A stretch of DNA of 33,881 nucleotides from Actinomycetes bacterium (GCA_023403475.1 JAEYEL010000192.1:1-33881); one strand, 5' to 3'; positions 7,728 through 16,224 are shown, counted from the stretch's first letter. Notes: generated by a model not told the origin, from the sequence alone. A program made the numbers and translations.

Positions 7728-8966
7728 TTATTCCTTGCTTCGAAAAAGACGCGCAAAAAGAAACGCCGCCAGCCCCAGCAACGCAGTAACCGCCCCTTGG
7801 ACTGCAAATACCGCACCGGCATCGCCCACAAGGCCAATCGCTAATCCGAACATGCCGCTTGCGCAGGCAATTCCCAAGTCAATGCCATTCTGCTGCAACG
7901 ACAGCGCCGATGAACGAAACTTATTCGCTATTTGCCCTGCAATAATCGCCAGAATTGTTGTCATAGAACCGAAATAGCCGAAACCCGCCAAAAAGCCCGA
8001 AACGGCGCATGTCCATACTTCAACCGTCGGAATGCCAAGAAACACGATTCCCAACCCCATGCAGAAAAGCGAAGCGGCGAGCACCGTCGTCCGAGAGAAC
8101 CTGTCGGTGAGCCATCCCGCAAGAGGATTCGCCACAAGTCCACCAAACCCCACAAGCGTGAAATACAAACCAGAGTTGACAACAGGAAGAACTTCTTCAA
8201 TACGCGCAGCGGCGAACGACACAAGAAGCCCGTATCCTAAAGCCGCTATGAAGGTAGTCCCGAGCACGGCTCCCATCAGGCGCGGCGCACTCGCAACGGC
8301 TTCCCTCAATATGCGGGTCACGTCCTTTCCATTTTGCCGCATACATTTTGCATGATTGTTTCGCCCAAACAATCTTCCTGATCTTTTGCTACAAGCGCTG
8401 GAATTCTCCAAGTTTTTAACACCAATGCCAGCAGATGCAATACCCGCCAACGCAGCACAAAGACCCATGAGGAAAAATGCCGACCTGTAACCGCATATCT
8501 CAATGAAAGCCATTGCCATAGAAGGGCCGACCAAAAGAGAGATTGAGGAAACCGCTTTATACGCACCGAGCCAAAACCCCGTTTTGTTTTCCGGCACAAG
8601 CAAAACGACCAAAGCCGTCGCACATGGGAAAAATGCCGCAAGTCCTACAGATTGAAGGCATCGCAACACCATGAACTGCCAAAGCTGATCGCACAGAGCC
8701 ATAAGAAAGCCAGCTACGGCAAACACTGCAAGACCCGCGCCCATAACAATTTTGGCACCGTGCCTGTCGGCCAAAGGGCCGAACAGAAACCGCAGAACAA
8801 CGGCAACGATTATAAACGCAGACCCTTGCGCGCCTGCATCGACCGCCGTTCCACCTATTTCAAGCACGTAAAGAGGCGAAACGACCATAAAGGCATGGTT
8901 GTAAGCGTACGCAACAAACCCTGCGAAAAACAATAGGGCAATTGACCGTCTTGCGGCGTTCGGCAT
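7728..8966 (-). CDS. MFS transporter
   Basis: This is a 412-residue protein with about 12 hydrophobic segments, organised as two six-helix halves around a longer polar loop (residues about 180-220, containing two Cys and many basic residues). The motif GPLADRHGAK after the second helix is the standard MFS motif A. A longer frame starts at 8987, but ATG at 8966 is preceded directly by GGGGGGAGAGG, whereas the upstream ATG has no ribosome binding site. The gene runs in the same direction as the reductase module and could form its first cistron or stand alone. The substrate may be the electron acceptor or its product, but nothing in the sequence specifies it. Confidence 0.88.
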   Translation of the reverse strand: MPNAARRSIALLFFAGFVAYAYNHAFMVVSPLYVLEIGGTAVDAGAQGSAFIIVAVVLRFLFGPLADRHGAKIVMGAGLAVFAVAGFLMALCDQLWQFMVLRCLQSVGLAAFFPCATALVVLLVPENKTGFWLGAYKAVSSISLLVGPSMAMAFIEICGYRSAFFLMGLCAALAGIASAGIGVKNLENSSACSKRSGRLFGRNNHAKCMRQNGKDVTRILREAVASAPRLMGAVLGTTFIAALGYGLLVSFAAARIEEVLPVVNSGLYFTLVGFGGLVANPLAGWLTDRFSRTTVLAASLFCMGLGIVFLGIPTVEVWTCAVSGFLAGFGYFGSMTTILAIIAGQIANKFRSSALSLQQNGIDLGIACASGMFGLAIGLVGDAGAVFAVQGAVTALLGLAAFLFARLFRSKE

Positions 8967-9356
8967 CCTCTCCCCCCGTCTCGTCACACAGGCGCTCAGT
9001 TTCCCCAGCGCCCTAAGTGATCAGTATAGGCGTATCATCCAGAACCGTCTGCACAAATTTGTGTGGACGATGCTTTATGCTGCGATACGTGCCGATGAGC
9101 AAATCTTGGCGGGTTTCCGCAGTTGTGAACGACCTCGACGCTTCCATCCAAAAAAGAAGGCTCTCCATGGCAAGATATCAGAGTTATGAGTGAAATGCCG
9201 GTTCTCGGAAGCAATGGGAACGGAGAGCCGGGGGCGCACTCGACGACGGTGTCGCTATGACAGGCCTTTGAACAGGTTTTTTCGACCAACGGAGATCCCT
9301 ACCCTCGCACGGTTGCGCCATGCGGCCAGACGGGAAGCCGAAAACCGTTCACAACC
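8967..9356. other. Intergenic stretch upstream of the MFS gene
   Basis: No convincing gene is seen in these 390 bases. They contain the palindrome at 9052-9063 and one copy of a loose direct repeat: GTTCACAACC at about 9348, echoed as ATTCACAACC at about 9409 inside the following fragment. An 84-codon minus-strand frame here (9035-9289) has no protein-like features. Confidence 0.5.
9052..9063. promoter_or_regulatory. 12-bp palindrome CACAAATTTGTG
   Basis: A perfect palindrome about 86 bases upstream of the MFS start codon. The distance and symmetry suit an operator for the MFS gene, but the cognate regulator is unknown. Confidence 0.35.
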
Positions 9357-9749
9357 TTGATATCTCGCCAGAAACAAGGCGATTTCCGGACGAAAGCCGT
9401 GAATCTATTCACAACCGTGAAAACTCACCCAAACATACCTCGATTTAGAGCGAGCGATGTACGGAGCGCGCGCATCAGCACAGCGGTCACGGCAGGTGTC
9501 GGCGTATTCGCCCTCACGCAGGAGCAGATTGTGGAGTTCGCCAAGCAGAAAGGACTCACCAACCGCGAAACCGACGTGCTCATAAAGCTGCGCGAAGGCC
9601 GCAGCGTTCCCTACATCGCTAGGCATTTCTATCTCGCCGAGAACACCGTGAAGTACCACTGCAAAAACATCTACCGCAAACTCGACATCCACTCAAAACA
9701 AGAACTCTTCGACCTCTTCGATGGAAAACCCATCCGCCACGAACAATAG
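9357..9749 (+). pseudogene. Orphan LuxR-type DNA-binding domain (regulator remnant)
   Basis: The last 75 residues are a clean GerE helix-turn-helix (KGLTNRETDVLIKLREGRSV, then HFYLAENTVKYHCKNIYRKL), very like those of the membrane LuxR regulators in this window. The preceding 55 residues are polar and have no membrane segments. The only upstream starts are TTG (9357) or GTG, with no good ribosome binding site. The simplest reading is the leftover C-terminus of a decayed membrane regulator. A small stand-alone DNA-binding protein is the alternative, since the HTH itself is undamaged. Confidence 0.6.
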
Positions 9750-9980
9750 AGGGGTGGCAATACCACGGAAAATAGGCACAGCAAAGCGTCCGCACCCTCG
9801 AAAATAATGGAGGATTCGCTTAGACAGAGGGCCATAAAACGTGAGATTTCCCTTTTCAGAGGTGCAGAGCAGAGCAGGGCGCAGCGGATTCGGGTATGAT
9901 GTTCGCATGCTCAGCCGAATGAGGCCGCCGACCATTCGGCAGCATATAAAGGCACGGCACATGGCAGCACGCGGCACACG

Positions 9981-10032
9981 CGGCACGCGGCGGCTGGCAG
10001 AGCGGCACGCGGCGGCTGGCAGAGCGGCACGC
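9981..10032 (+). repeat. 22-bp tandem repeat, two full copies plus a partial one
   Basis: Units at 9981-10002 and 10003-10024 are identical, and the first 8 bases recur at 10025-10032. Each unit begins CGGCACGC and ends CTGGCAGAG. Shorter CGGCACACG and GCAGCACG variants precede it, so the array grew from a CGGCACG motif. The unit length is not a multiple of three. Confidence 0.85.
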
Positions 10033-10074
10033 AAACCGACAAACCAAAGGGATGTGAAAGGATCCGTTTTGGTG

Positions 10075-10134
10075 AAAAACACCCCCTTATGTATAAATTC
10101 TCGGGCGAAATCCATGCACAAGGGGGGGTGTTTT
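10075..10134 (-). terminator. Probable terminator of the pcrA gene, built from paired repeats
   Basis: On the minus strand, bases 10134-10114 (AAAACACCCCC...TGCAT) pair with 10094-10075 (ATACATAAGGGGGTGTTTTT), giving a stem of about 17 bp with two unpaired C. The run ends in five T. It lies about 220 bases after the pcrA stop codon. Confidence 0.6.
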
Positions 10135-10176
10135 CAGCCACTTTTTCGACCCGATCCGTGCATAAGGGGGTGAATT
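10075..10176. repeat. Three copies of a short interspersed repeat with a G-run core
   Basis: Copies at 10101-10134 and 10145-10176 (plus orientation) and 10075-10108 (inverted) share a core close to ATCCGTGCATAAGGGGGTG, preceded by a CG-rich TCG-xx-CGA segment. The inverted and first direct copies overlap by a few bases and pair with each other. This resembles a REP-type palindromic element family. Confidence 0.65.
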
Positions 10177-10288
10177 TCACCATTTTCCGGAAGAAAGGGA
10201 AGCCCTCTGCGCAATCCAACAACGGAAACCGCAGGGCTTTCGTGGCGAGTCGAATTGGCGCGAAAGACCGAGGAGCCTGAGCTAAGCG

Positions 10289-10311
10289 GCCTTCGCGCCG
10301 TGTGCGAAGGC
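10289..10311. terminator. Small hairpin after pcrA
   Basis: GCCTTCGC and GCGAAGGC form an 8-bp stem with a 7-base loop, 40-65 bases beyond the pcrA stop codon. There is no T tract, so it is a weak terminator or an RNA-stabilising stem. Confidence 0.4.
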
Positions 10312-10353
10312 GACGAGAGGCTTGAACGCCAAGTCGGCCACCACGGAAGCCCA

Positions 10354-12813
10354 TCAGGTTGATATTTTGACGATGGGGGCATAGTCTTTCAGCAGCTTCT
10401 TCGTCTGGCCGGTACGGGCAAACTTGATGTAGAGGGAATCGCCGTCCACCTTGGTCACGCGACCGCGACCGAAGGTCTTGTGGTCTACGGTGTCGCCTGC
10501 GGCAAACGCCATCTTCGCGGCGGCCTTCTTGCCGGCGTTCGGATTCGCATAGCCTTCGGAACCTGCGCTTCCGCGCGAACCGGCACCGCCGTGCACAGAA
10601 ATCCCCCTGCCAGAGCCGCTGCGACCTGCGCGGTCGTAGTCAGTGCGCCCAGCGGAGCCGGAAGCGGAAGAGCGTCCGAACACGCGCCCGCCGCCGGCTT
10701 CCGTGCCGCTGCCGGCAATGCCGCGCCTGCTTCCGCGCTTTTCCCAGCCCGTACCGGAAAAGCCCGCCGAGCCAAGCCCCGTAGTCTGGCGCACCTCGCT
10801 GGGAATTTCGCGGATGAAACGCGATACGGGATTCGCCGACGTCTGCCCGAAAATCTGGCGCTGCTGCGCGCAGGTGAGATACAGGCGCTTGCGGGCGCGG
10901 GTTATGGCCACGTAGGCAAGACGGCGCTCCTCTTCGACGCCCGCCGCATCGCCCACGGAATTCATATGCGGGAACAGCGTCTCTTCCATGCCCGCCACGA
11001 ACACGCAGTCGAACTCCAAACCCTTCGAGGAATGTACCGTCATGAGCGTGACAGCGCGCCCGTCTTCGGCCATGGTGTCAAGGTCGGTGCGCAGCCGCAC
11101 CCACTCTACGAAGTCGGCCAGCGAATTGCCCCGCAGCACCCGCACCGGCTCGGCCTCCCCAACGTCCTCGCCGACAGCGGGAGCCGCGAAGAACACTTCG
11201 TCCGCAGGCTCGCCCGCGAAAACCGGCGAGGTCGGCGAAACATCCTCGTCGTCGTGCGTCTGGCTGAACTCGTCCACAACGCCTAAGAACTCCTTGATGT
11301 TTTCCACACGGCTAAGCGCTTCATCGGTGCCTTCCGCCTCGAGCGCCGCAACAAGGCCGCTTCTGTCGATGATCATCTCCACAACCCGGCGCAGCTCGCC
11401 TTCGTAGGTGCGAGCCTCGTTCAGCAGGCCCGTGAACTCGCCTAAAGCCCGCTGCGCGCTCGCGCGCAGGTTGGCATCGACAATGCCCTCTTCCGCAGCT
11501 TCCAGAAACGTTTGCCCTTCGGTGCGGGCTTGACGCTCAAGATATTCTATGGTGGTCTTCCCGATGCCGCGACGAGGCACGTTGATCACGCGCTTGGCGG
11601 CGATGTCGTCTGCTGGGTTCACCACGAGCGTAAGGTAGGCCATCACGTCGCGAATCTCGGCGCGATCGAAGAAGCGCGTGCCGCCCACGATGCGATAGGG
11701 CACGCCTGCACGCAGCAGCATATCTTCGAGCATGCGGCTTTGGGCGTTCGTGCGGTAGAACACGGCGATGTTGTTGTACGGCGTGCCCGCGCTGCGCCGC
11801 TTCTCTATCTCGCCTGCGATCCAGCGTCCCTCGTCGCGCTCGTCGGCGGCCAGGTACACCTGTATCTTCTCGCCGTCTTCGGCGCTGGTGAACAGCTTTT
11901 TCTGCTTGCGATGCTGGTTGTTTGCTATAACCGCGTTCGCAGCGGCCAACACGTTTCCCACGCTGCGGTAGTTCTGCTCCAGCTTCACGGTGTGTGCGCG
12001 CGGATAGTCCCGCTCGAATTCAAGAATGTTGCGGATGTCGGCGCCGCGCCAACTATAAATGGACTGGTCGTCATCGCCCACCACCATGATGTTCTGATGC
12101 TTAGCGGCAAGCAGCCCCGTAATGGCGTACTGGGCGTGGTTCGTGTCCTGATACTCGTCCACCATGAGGTAGCGGAAGCGGTTCTGGTACGCCTCGAGCA
12201 CGTCTTCGTGGTTCTTGAGCAGCAGGTACGCATACAGAAGCAAGTCGTCGAAGTCAAAGGCGTTCGCGGCACGCAAGCGCTCCTGCAGCCGCACATACAC
12301 CCGCGCCGCCACCTTCCCCACAGGATCGGTGGCCTCACGCGCAAAGTCGCCCGGCACCACCAGCTCGTTTTTCGCCGTGGAAATGCGGTTCATAAGAGAG
12401 TTCACGGGAAAGCGCTTCGGATCTATGTCGAGCTCGGTCATGATTTCCTTGTACAGGCGCTTCTGATCGTCGGTGTCGTAAATGGTGAAGTTGCGTGTGA
12501 AACCTAGCCGCTCGGCATCGGCGCGCAGCATGCGCACGCACATGCTGTGAAACGTGGAAACCCACATGCCGCGGCTGCGCGAGCCCACAAGACCCGCCAG
12601 ACGCTCGCGCATCTCCGCAGCCGCCTTGTTGGTGAACGTGATGGCGAGAATCTCCCACGGCGCCACGCCTTTATCGTCGATGAGGTGGGCGATGCGATAC
12701 GTGAGCACGCGCGTCTTGCCCGATCCCGCGCCCGCCAAAACGAGCAGAGGGCCTTCCGTGGTCTTAACCGCCTCGCGCTGCGGCCCGTTCAAAGATTCGA
12801 TGTCTAGTGGCAT
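10354..12813 (-). CDS. pcrA: ATP-dependent DNA helicase, UvrD/PcrA/Rep type
   Basis: This 819-residue superfamily 1A helicase contains Walker A AGAGSGKT (residues about 27-34), the Walker B box VDEYQDTN, the QSIYSWRGAD and EQNYRS motifs, TVHSSKGLEF and VAITRARKRLYL. These cover the conserved helicase motifs without a break. A Gly/Ser-rich linker (about 665-750) leads to a C-terminal Tudor-like domain (GDTVDHKTFGRGRVTKVDGD), typical of PcrA/UvrD and used for RNA polymerase contact. It acts in nucleotide-excision and replication-linked repair. The ATG is supported by GAAGGA upstream, though the spacing of about 12 is long. This housekeeping gene sits between accessory clusters and is unrelated to them in function. 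Confidence 0.95.
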   Translation of the reverse strand: MPLDIESLNGPQREAVKTTEGPLLVLAGAGSGKTRVLTYRIAHLIDDKGVAPWEILAITFTNKAAAEMRERLAGLVGSRSRGMWVSTFHSMCVRMLRADAERLGFTRNFTIYDTDDQKRLYKEIMTELDIDPKRFPVNSLMNRISTAKNELVVPGDFAREATDPVGKVAARVYVRLQERLRAANAFDFDDLLLYAYLLLKNHEDVLEAYQNRFRYLMVDEYQDTNHAQYAITGLLAAKHQNIMVVGDDDQSIYSWRGADIRNILEFERDYPRAHTVKLEQNYRSVGNVLAAANAVIANNQHRKQKKLFTSAEDGEKIQVYLAADERDEGRWIAGEIEKRRSAGTPYNNIAVFYRTNAQSRMLEDMLLRAGVPYRIVGGTRFFDRAEIRDVMAYLTLVVNPADDIAAKRVINVPRRGIGKTTIEYLERQARTEGQTFLEAAEEGIVDANLRASAQRALGEFTGLLNEARTYEGELRRVVEMIIDRSGLVAALEAEGTDEALSRVENIKEFLGVVDEFSQTHDDEDVSPTSPVFAGEPADEVFFAAPAVGEDVGEAEPVRVLRGNSLADFVEWVRLRTDLDTMAEDGRAVTLMTVHSSKGLEFDCVFVAGMEETLFPHMNSVGDAAGVEEERRLAYVAITRARKRLYLTCAQQRQIFGQTSANPVSRFIREIPSEVRQTTGLGSAGFSGTGWEKRGSRRGIAGSGTEAGGGRVFGRSSASGSAGRTDYDRAGRSGSGRGISVHGGAGSRGSAGSEGYANPNAGKKAAAKMAFAAGDTVDHKTFGRGRVTKVDGDSLYIKFARTGQTKKLLKDYAPIVKIST

Positions 12814-12848
12814 GGATGCTGTGTTCCTTCTCCGTCACGGCGCGACGA

Positions 12849-12880
12849 CCGGCGCACGCGACGTACGTCGCGTGCGCCGG
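12849..12880. promoter_or_regulatory. Perfect 32-bp palindrome in the pcrA leader
   Basis: Two 16-base halves (CCGGCGCACGCGACGT and its exact complement) abut with no loop, 36-67 bases upstream of the pcrA start codon. It could be an operator, a terminator for incoming transcription, or a cruciform-forming element. No T tract follows on the minus strand. Confidence 0.6.
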
Positions 12881-13037
12881 GTACCCGCCGTTGCATTGAT
12901 GGCGCTGTTTTCGTAGGTATGCATTGTAGCGCTTCCTTAGGTATGCGGCCACCCAGCACCTTTCGCTTCGCAGCATCTGCGGAAGCCGAAGTCCCTCAGC
13001 GCGATGAGCCGGGCAGCGCCATCGCGCAGTCCATAAA

Positions 13038-13076
13038 GGAAGAGCCTCCGAGCCGCAAGCGGCGGGAGGCTCTTCC
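13038..13076 (-). terminator. Terminator of the MFS - molybdenum enzyme - zinc ribbon operon
   Basis: A perfect 12-bp stem (GGAAGAGCCTCC / GGAGGCTCTTCC) contains an inner GCCGC/GCGGC stem. The minus-strand exit reads TTTATGG. It lies 15 bases past the zinc-ribbon stop codon. Confidence 0.8.
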
Positions 13077-13090
13077 GTATTGGTTTCCCG

Positions 13091-13276
13091 TTAAGAGCGC
13101 GGGGCACCCGGCAAGGGCGGGTACGAGGGCGGAAGCACACCGCCGCACTGGGGGCATGCCTTCGCCTCGTTGTCCATCACCAGAACGTGGCACTGCGGGC
13201 ACTCGCGCTTGCCGAGGCGCGCGTTCATCTCGTCAGCGCGCCCGCATCTGTTGCACAGGTTGCAGCAGTAGCACAT
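13091..13276 (-). CDS. Small zinc-ribbon protein
   Basis: This is a 61-residue protein with nine cysteines, arranged as CYCC and NLCNRCG near the start, then ECPQCH and ACPQCGG. The paired CPxC motifs are classic zinc-ribbon knuckles, and the C-terminus is proline-rich. It begins 15 bases after the Fe-S subunit gene and ends just before a strong terminator, so it is the last cistron of the operon. A role in assembling or delivering metal to the molybdenum enzyme is possible but is only inferred from position. The ribosome binding site GAGGG is 9 bases upstream of the ATG. Confidence 0.7.
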   Translation of the reverse strand: MCYCCNLCNRCGRADEMNARLGKRECPQCHVLVMDNEAKACPQCGGVLPPSYPPLPGAPRS

Positions 13277-13291
13277 GGGGGAAGGCCCTCG

Positions 13292-13645
13292 CTACTCGCA
13301 GGGGCGCCAGAGCACCTGCTTGGGCTTGGCAGCCAGCTTCTGCGCCATCTCCTCCACCGGGCCGAACTCCATGCAGGCGGCCAGGCAGTGGTGCACGCAC
13401 GTGGGATCCTTGCCGGCCGCGACGCGCTCGGCGCACAGGTCGCACAGGTCGGTGGGCACGGGGATCTTGTTCCAGTTGAAGCAGTTGCCGCCCTCGCCCG
13501 AGTCGTCCTTCTGCCACGGGCCGTCGTCGAGCACGCGGATGCCCCACTTGCCGATGGGCATGCCGTGCTCTTCCTTGCACGCCACGACGCAGGATTCGCA
13601 GCCGGTGCAGTATTCGTAGTCTATGAGCAATGCGTAATCTGCCAT
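13292..13645 (-). CDS. Small ferredoxin-like subunit of the first cytoplasmic molybdenum enzyme
   Basis: This is a 117-residue electron-transfer protein. The first cysteine group is CTGCESCVVACK (residues about 13-24) and the second is CDLC followed by CVHHC and AAC, enough for two [4Fe-4S] clusters. A longer frame begins at 13822 but overlaps the catalytic gene and has no protein character. The ATG at 13645 lies 2 bases after the catalytic subunit stop codon, with AGGA upstream, a textbook coupled arrangement. Small beta subunits of this kind partner the pyrogallol transhydroxylase / catechol dehydroxylase-like molybdenum enzymes. It has no signal peptide, so the complex should be cytoplasmic. 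Confidence 0.9.
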   Translation of the reverse strand: MADYALLIDYEYCTGCESCVVACKEEHGMPIGKWGIRVLDDGPWQKDDSGEGGNCFNWNKIPVPTDLCDLCAERVAAGKDPTCVHHCLAACMEFGPVEEMAQKLAAKPKQVLWRPCE

Positions 13646-13647
13646 GG

Positions 13648-16224
13648 TTACCAGTCCTTCCTCGCGACGCCCACCTTGAACTTCTCCTCGACGAGCCTCA
13701 TGTCGGTGTCGTAGCTCTCCTTCAAAGGCGTGACGCTGCAGCAGTTGCACTTGTAAGGCCCGCCGTAGCCCAGACGAGAGTTGTAATGGTTCGACACCAG
13801 GTCGTTCACGTTCGACTGCCACAGACCGTACAGACCCTTCTCATCGGCATGGTCGGTTTTCACGTAGCCGTTGCGAATGCGCGTGCCGTTCACCTCAAAA
13901 TCAAGCGGTCCGTCTTCCAGAATCTCGCCCACAGGAACAATCTCGTCGCGCGCGTCATCGTCGGCTTGGCGCTCGGGGAACCACCAGCCGTGGTCGGCCT
14001 GCACGACGCCCTTCTTGACGATGGGGCTCACGCACGCCTTGAACTTGGCGCGGCCGTAGTCGTTCCTGATCTCGACCCACTGGCCATCCGCCACGCCTAT
14101 CTCCTCGGCGTCGGCCGGGTTGATCTCGATCAGCGGGTCGGGGTGCAGCTCGCGCAGGACCGGGATCTGCCGGTGCTCGGCATGGAACGACGCGTAGTTG
14201 CGCGCGCCCGTGGTCAGGATGAACGGGTACTTCTTCGCCAGCTCGGGGTCGGTGTGCGGGCTGAACGCGGGCTCCATGTAGAACGGCAGCGGATCCTCGC
14301 CGTAGTGCGCGTAGGCCGTGGACCACAGCTCCACGCGGCCGGTGGGCGTGAGGAAGCCAGGATGGCGGTCGGGGCGCAGCTTGCCCGTCTCGTACTTGCG
14401 GTAGTTCACGCCGCGCTGATAGCCCACCTTGTGGCGCAGGCTGTCGAAGTTCATGCGGATGGGGCCTGAGGTGCGGCGCTGCGTCAGGAAGTCCTCGAGG
14501 TCTTTGAACATGCGCTCGCCGTTCTCGTCCTTCAGGCAGTCCTGACCCAGGTATTCGCCCAGCTCGATGATAAGGTCCATATCGGCCTTGACCTCGCCCA
14601 CGTCAACGGCCTTGTTGACGGCACCGTAGAACACGGGCGACCCGCCGTAGTGGGTCATCACCACGTCGTCCTTCTCGGCGCACGACGCCAAGGGGAGGAA
14701 CAAATCGCACGCAGCCTCGATGGCAGGCGTGATGAACACGTCGGTGGCCATGCAGAACTCCAGGTTCTTCAGGCCCTCGTACCAGCCGTGCGGCTGAGCG
14801 CAGCAGGTGGGCGCAAGCAGCGTGGTGGACTGAATCCAGCCCATACGAATCTTGTACGGCTCGCCTTTGGTCATGGCGTCGAACATCATGTCGGCCTGGG
14901 CGTTGCGGATGTTGTCCACGTAGAGCGGATACTCCTTGTAGCCGATGGTCTTGTCGCGCAGCTCTTCCGGCAGGCTGTCCCACCCGATGCGGCGCGTGGG
15001 GCGCGCAGCGTCCTCGGCCGCGTTGTCGTCGGCACCGGCGTCGGCTTTATCGAGGTTGAACTCCTTCTTCTCGCCTGTGGCGGGAGCATCCTCGACACCG
15101 GGCGCGGCGTCGATCTCGGCAACGATCTGACCGCCGGGGACGTCGATGTTGCCCGTGATGGCCATGAGCGCCAGCACGCAGTGCGCGGCCTGGTTGCCGT
15201 TCTGGTTCTGGTCGAAGGCCAGACCCCAGGCGATGGACGCGGGCTTGGCGGCGGCGTACATGCGCGCAGCCTTGTAGATGTCGTCCACCGGCACCTCGCA
15301 GATCTCGGCCGCCTTCTCGGGCGTCATGCCCAGCTCGGGGTCGTTGATGCGCGCGGCGAACTCCTCGAAGCCGTAGCACCAGCCCTCCACGAAGTCATGG
15401 TCGTACAAATCCTCGTTGATGATGACCGAGAGCCACGCCATGGCCATGGCCGTGTCGGTGCCGGGGCGCACGCGTAGGTGCACCTCGGCGCGGGTGGCGA
15501 GCCAGTTCACGCGCGGGTCGACGCTGATGAGCTTGGCACCGCGCTTCATGAGGTCGATGACCGCGTGGCCGAACAGGCCGTCGCCGTTGGACGCGAGCGG
15601 CATCTTGCCCCACATGACCATGACCTCGGGCACGCAGTAGGCCGGGTTGTCGAACGTGCCCTCCAGGCCGCCGGCGTAGTCCATCTCGGGGTAGTAGGCG
15701 CCCAGCACGTGCGAGCAGGACATGGAACGGGGCTGGTAGCACGCGTATCCCGACTGCGTGTAGCAGGCGTTGGGCGTGCCGAGCACGGCCTGCGCCATGT
15801 CGGACACGAGAATGCCGCCCGAACGACCCGTTCCGGAAAACACCGCCATGCATTCCGGCCCGTAGGTGTCGCGGAAGTAGTCTCGCTTCTCCTTGACGAT
15901 GGCGAACGCCTCGTCCCCCGTGATGCGCTCCCACTTGTCATGCTGGCCGCGGAACTCCCGCGCGCGCTTCATCGGGTAGATGACGCGGCTGGGGTTGTAT
16001 ACGTAGTCTTTGAGGGCAATGCACCGGGCGCACAAACGGCCTTTGGTGATGGGGTTGTTCTCGTCGCCCTCGACGTGGTCGATGACGCCCTCCTTGTTCA
16101 CGTAGATCTTCAGGCCGCATCCCACAGGATGGCAGCCCGGCGGCGACCACATGGAGGTGCGGACGACGGTGAGGTCGCCCTCCTCGTACTTCCACGGCTT
16201 GCCGAGATCGTTTTTGAACTCCAT
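13648..16224 (-). CDS. Cytoplasmic molybdopterin oxidoreductase, transhydroxylase/dehydroxylase-like
   Basis: This is an 858-residue protein. The ATG at 16224 is chosen over a GTG/ATG extension to 16365 because AAAGGAG lies directly upstream and similarity to the other two molybdenum enzymes begins here (VVRTSMWSPPGCH). There is no Tat signal. Cysteines occur as GCHPVGCG and GRLCARC, one residue wider in the first pair than in its two paralogues. Molybdopterin-binding segments include VMWGKMPLASNGDGLFGHAV and VRPGTDTAMAMAWL, and the C-terminus has QADHGWWFPE. An acidic, alanine-rich insertion near residues 400-440 is absent from the paralogues. It probably acts on hydroxylated aromatics. The substrate is unknown, and other reactions of the family cannot be excluded. 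Confidence 0.88.
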   Translation of the reverse strand: MEFKNDLGKPWKYEEGDLTVVRTSMWSPPGCHPVGCGLKIYVNKEGVIDHVEGDENNPITKGRLCARCIALKDYVYNPSRVIYPMKRAREFRGQHDKWERITGDEAFAIVKEKRDYFRDTYGPECMAVFSGTGRSGGILVSDMAQAVLGTPNACYTQSGYACYQPRSMSCSHVLGAYYPEMDYAGGLEGTFDNPAYCVPEVMVMWGKMPLASNGDGLFGHAVIDLMKRGAKLISVDPRVNWLATRAEVHLRVRPGTDTAMAMAWLSVIINEDLYDHDFVEGWCYGFEEFAARINDPELGMTPEKAAEICEVPVDDIYKAARMYAAAKPASIAWGLAFDQNQNGNQAAHCVLALMAITGNIDVPGGQIVAEIDAAPGVEDAPATGEKKEFNLDKADAGADDNAAEDAARPTRRIGWDSLPEELRDKTIGYKEYPLYVDNIRNAQADMMFDAMTKGEPYKIRMGWIQSTTLLAPTCCAQPHGWYEGLKNLEFCMATDVFITPAIEAACDLFLPLASCAEKDDVVMTHYGGSPVFYGAVNKAVDVGEVKADMDLIIELGEYLGQDCLKDENGERMFKDLEDFLTQRRTSGPIRMNFDSLRHKVGYQRGVNYRKYETGKLRPDRHPGFLTPTGRVELWSTAYAHYGEDPLPFYMEPAFSPHTDPELAKKYPFILTTGARNYASFHAEHRQIPVLRELHPDPLIEINPADAEEIGVADGQWVEIRNDYGRAKFKACVSPIVKKGVVQADHGWWFPERQADDDARDEIVPVGEILEDGPLDFEVNGTRIRNGYVKTDHADEKGLYGLWQSNVNDLVSNHYNSRLGYGGPYKCNCCSVTPLKESYDTDMRLVEEKFKVGVARKDW

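Larger units (their letters stand above)
9750..10353. other. Repeat-bearing non-coding stretch downstream of the helicase gene
   Basis: About 600 bases separate the LuxR remnant from the end of pcrA. No convincing protein is encoded; the long frames here are products of the GC-rich repeats. The stretch holds a 22-bp tandem repeat, three copies of a G-run repeat and a small hairpin, listed separately. Confidence 0.6.

Noticed and set aside
9035..9289. 84-codon minus-strand frame upstream of the MFS gene
   Set aside because: No ribosome binding site, no recognisable pattern, and it covers a palindrome and likely control DNA.
9981..10176. CRISPR array
   Set aside because: The tandem units abut without spacers and the G-run repeats vary in orientation and spacing; no cas gene is present.
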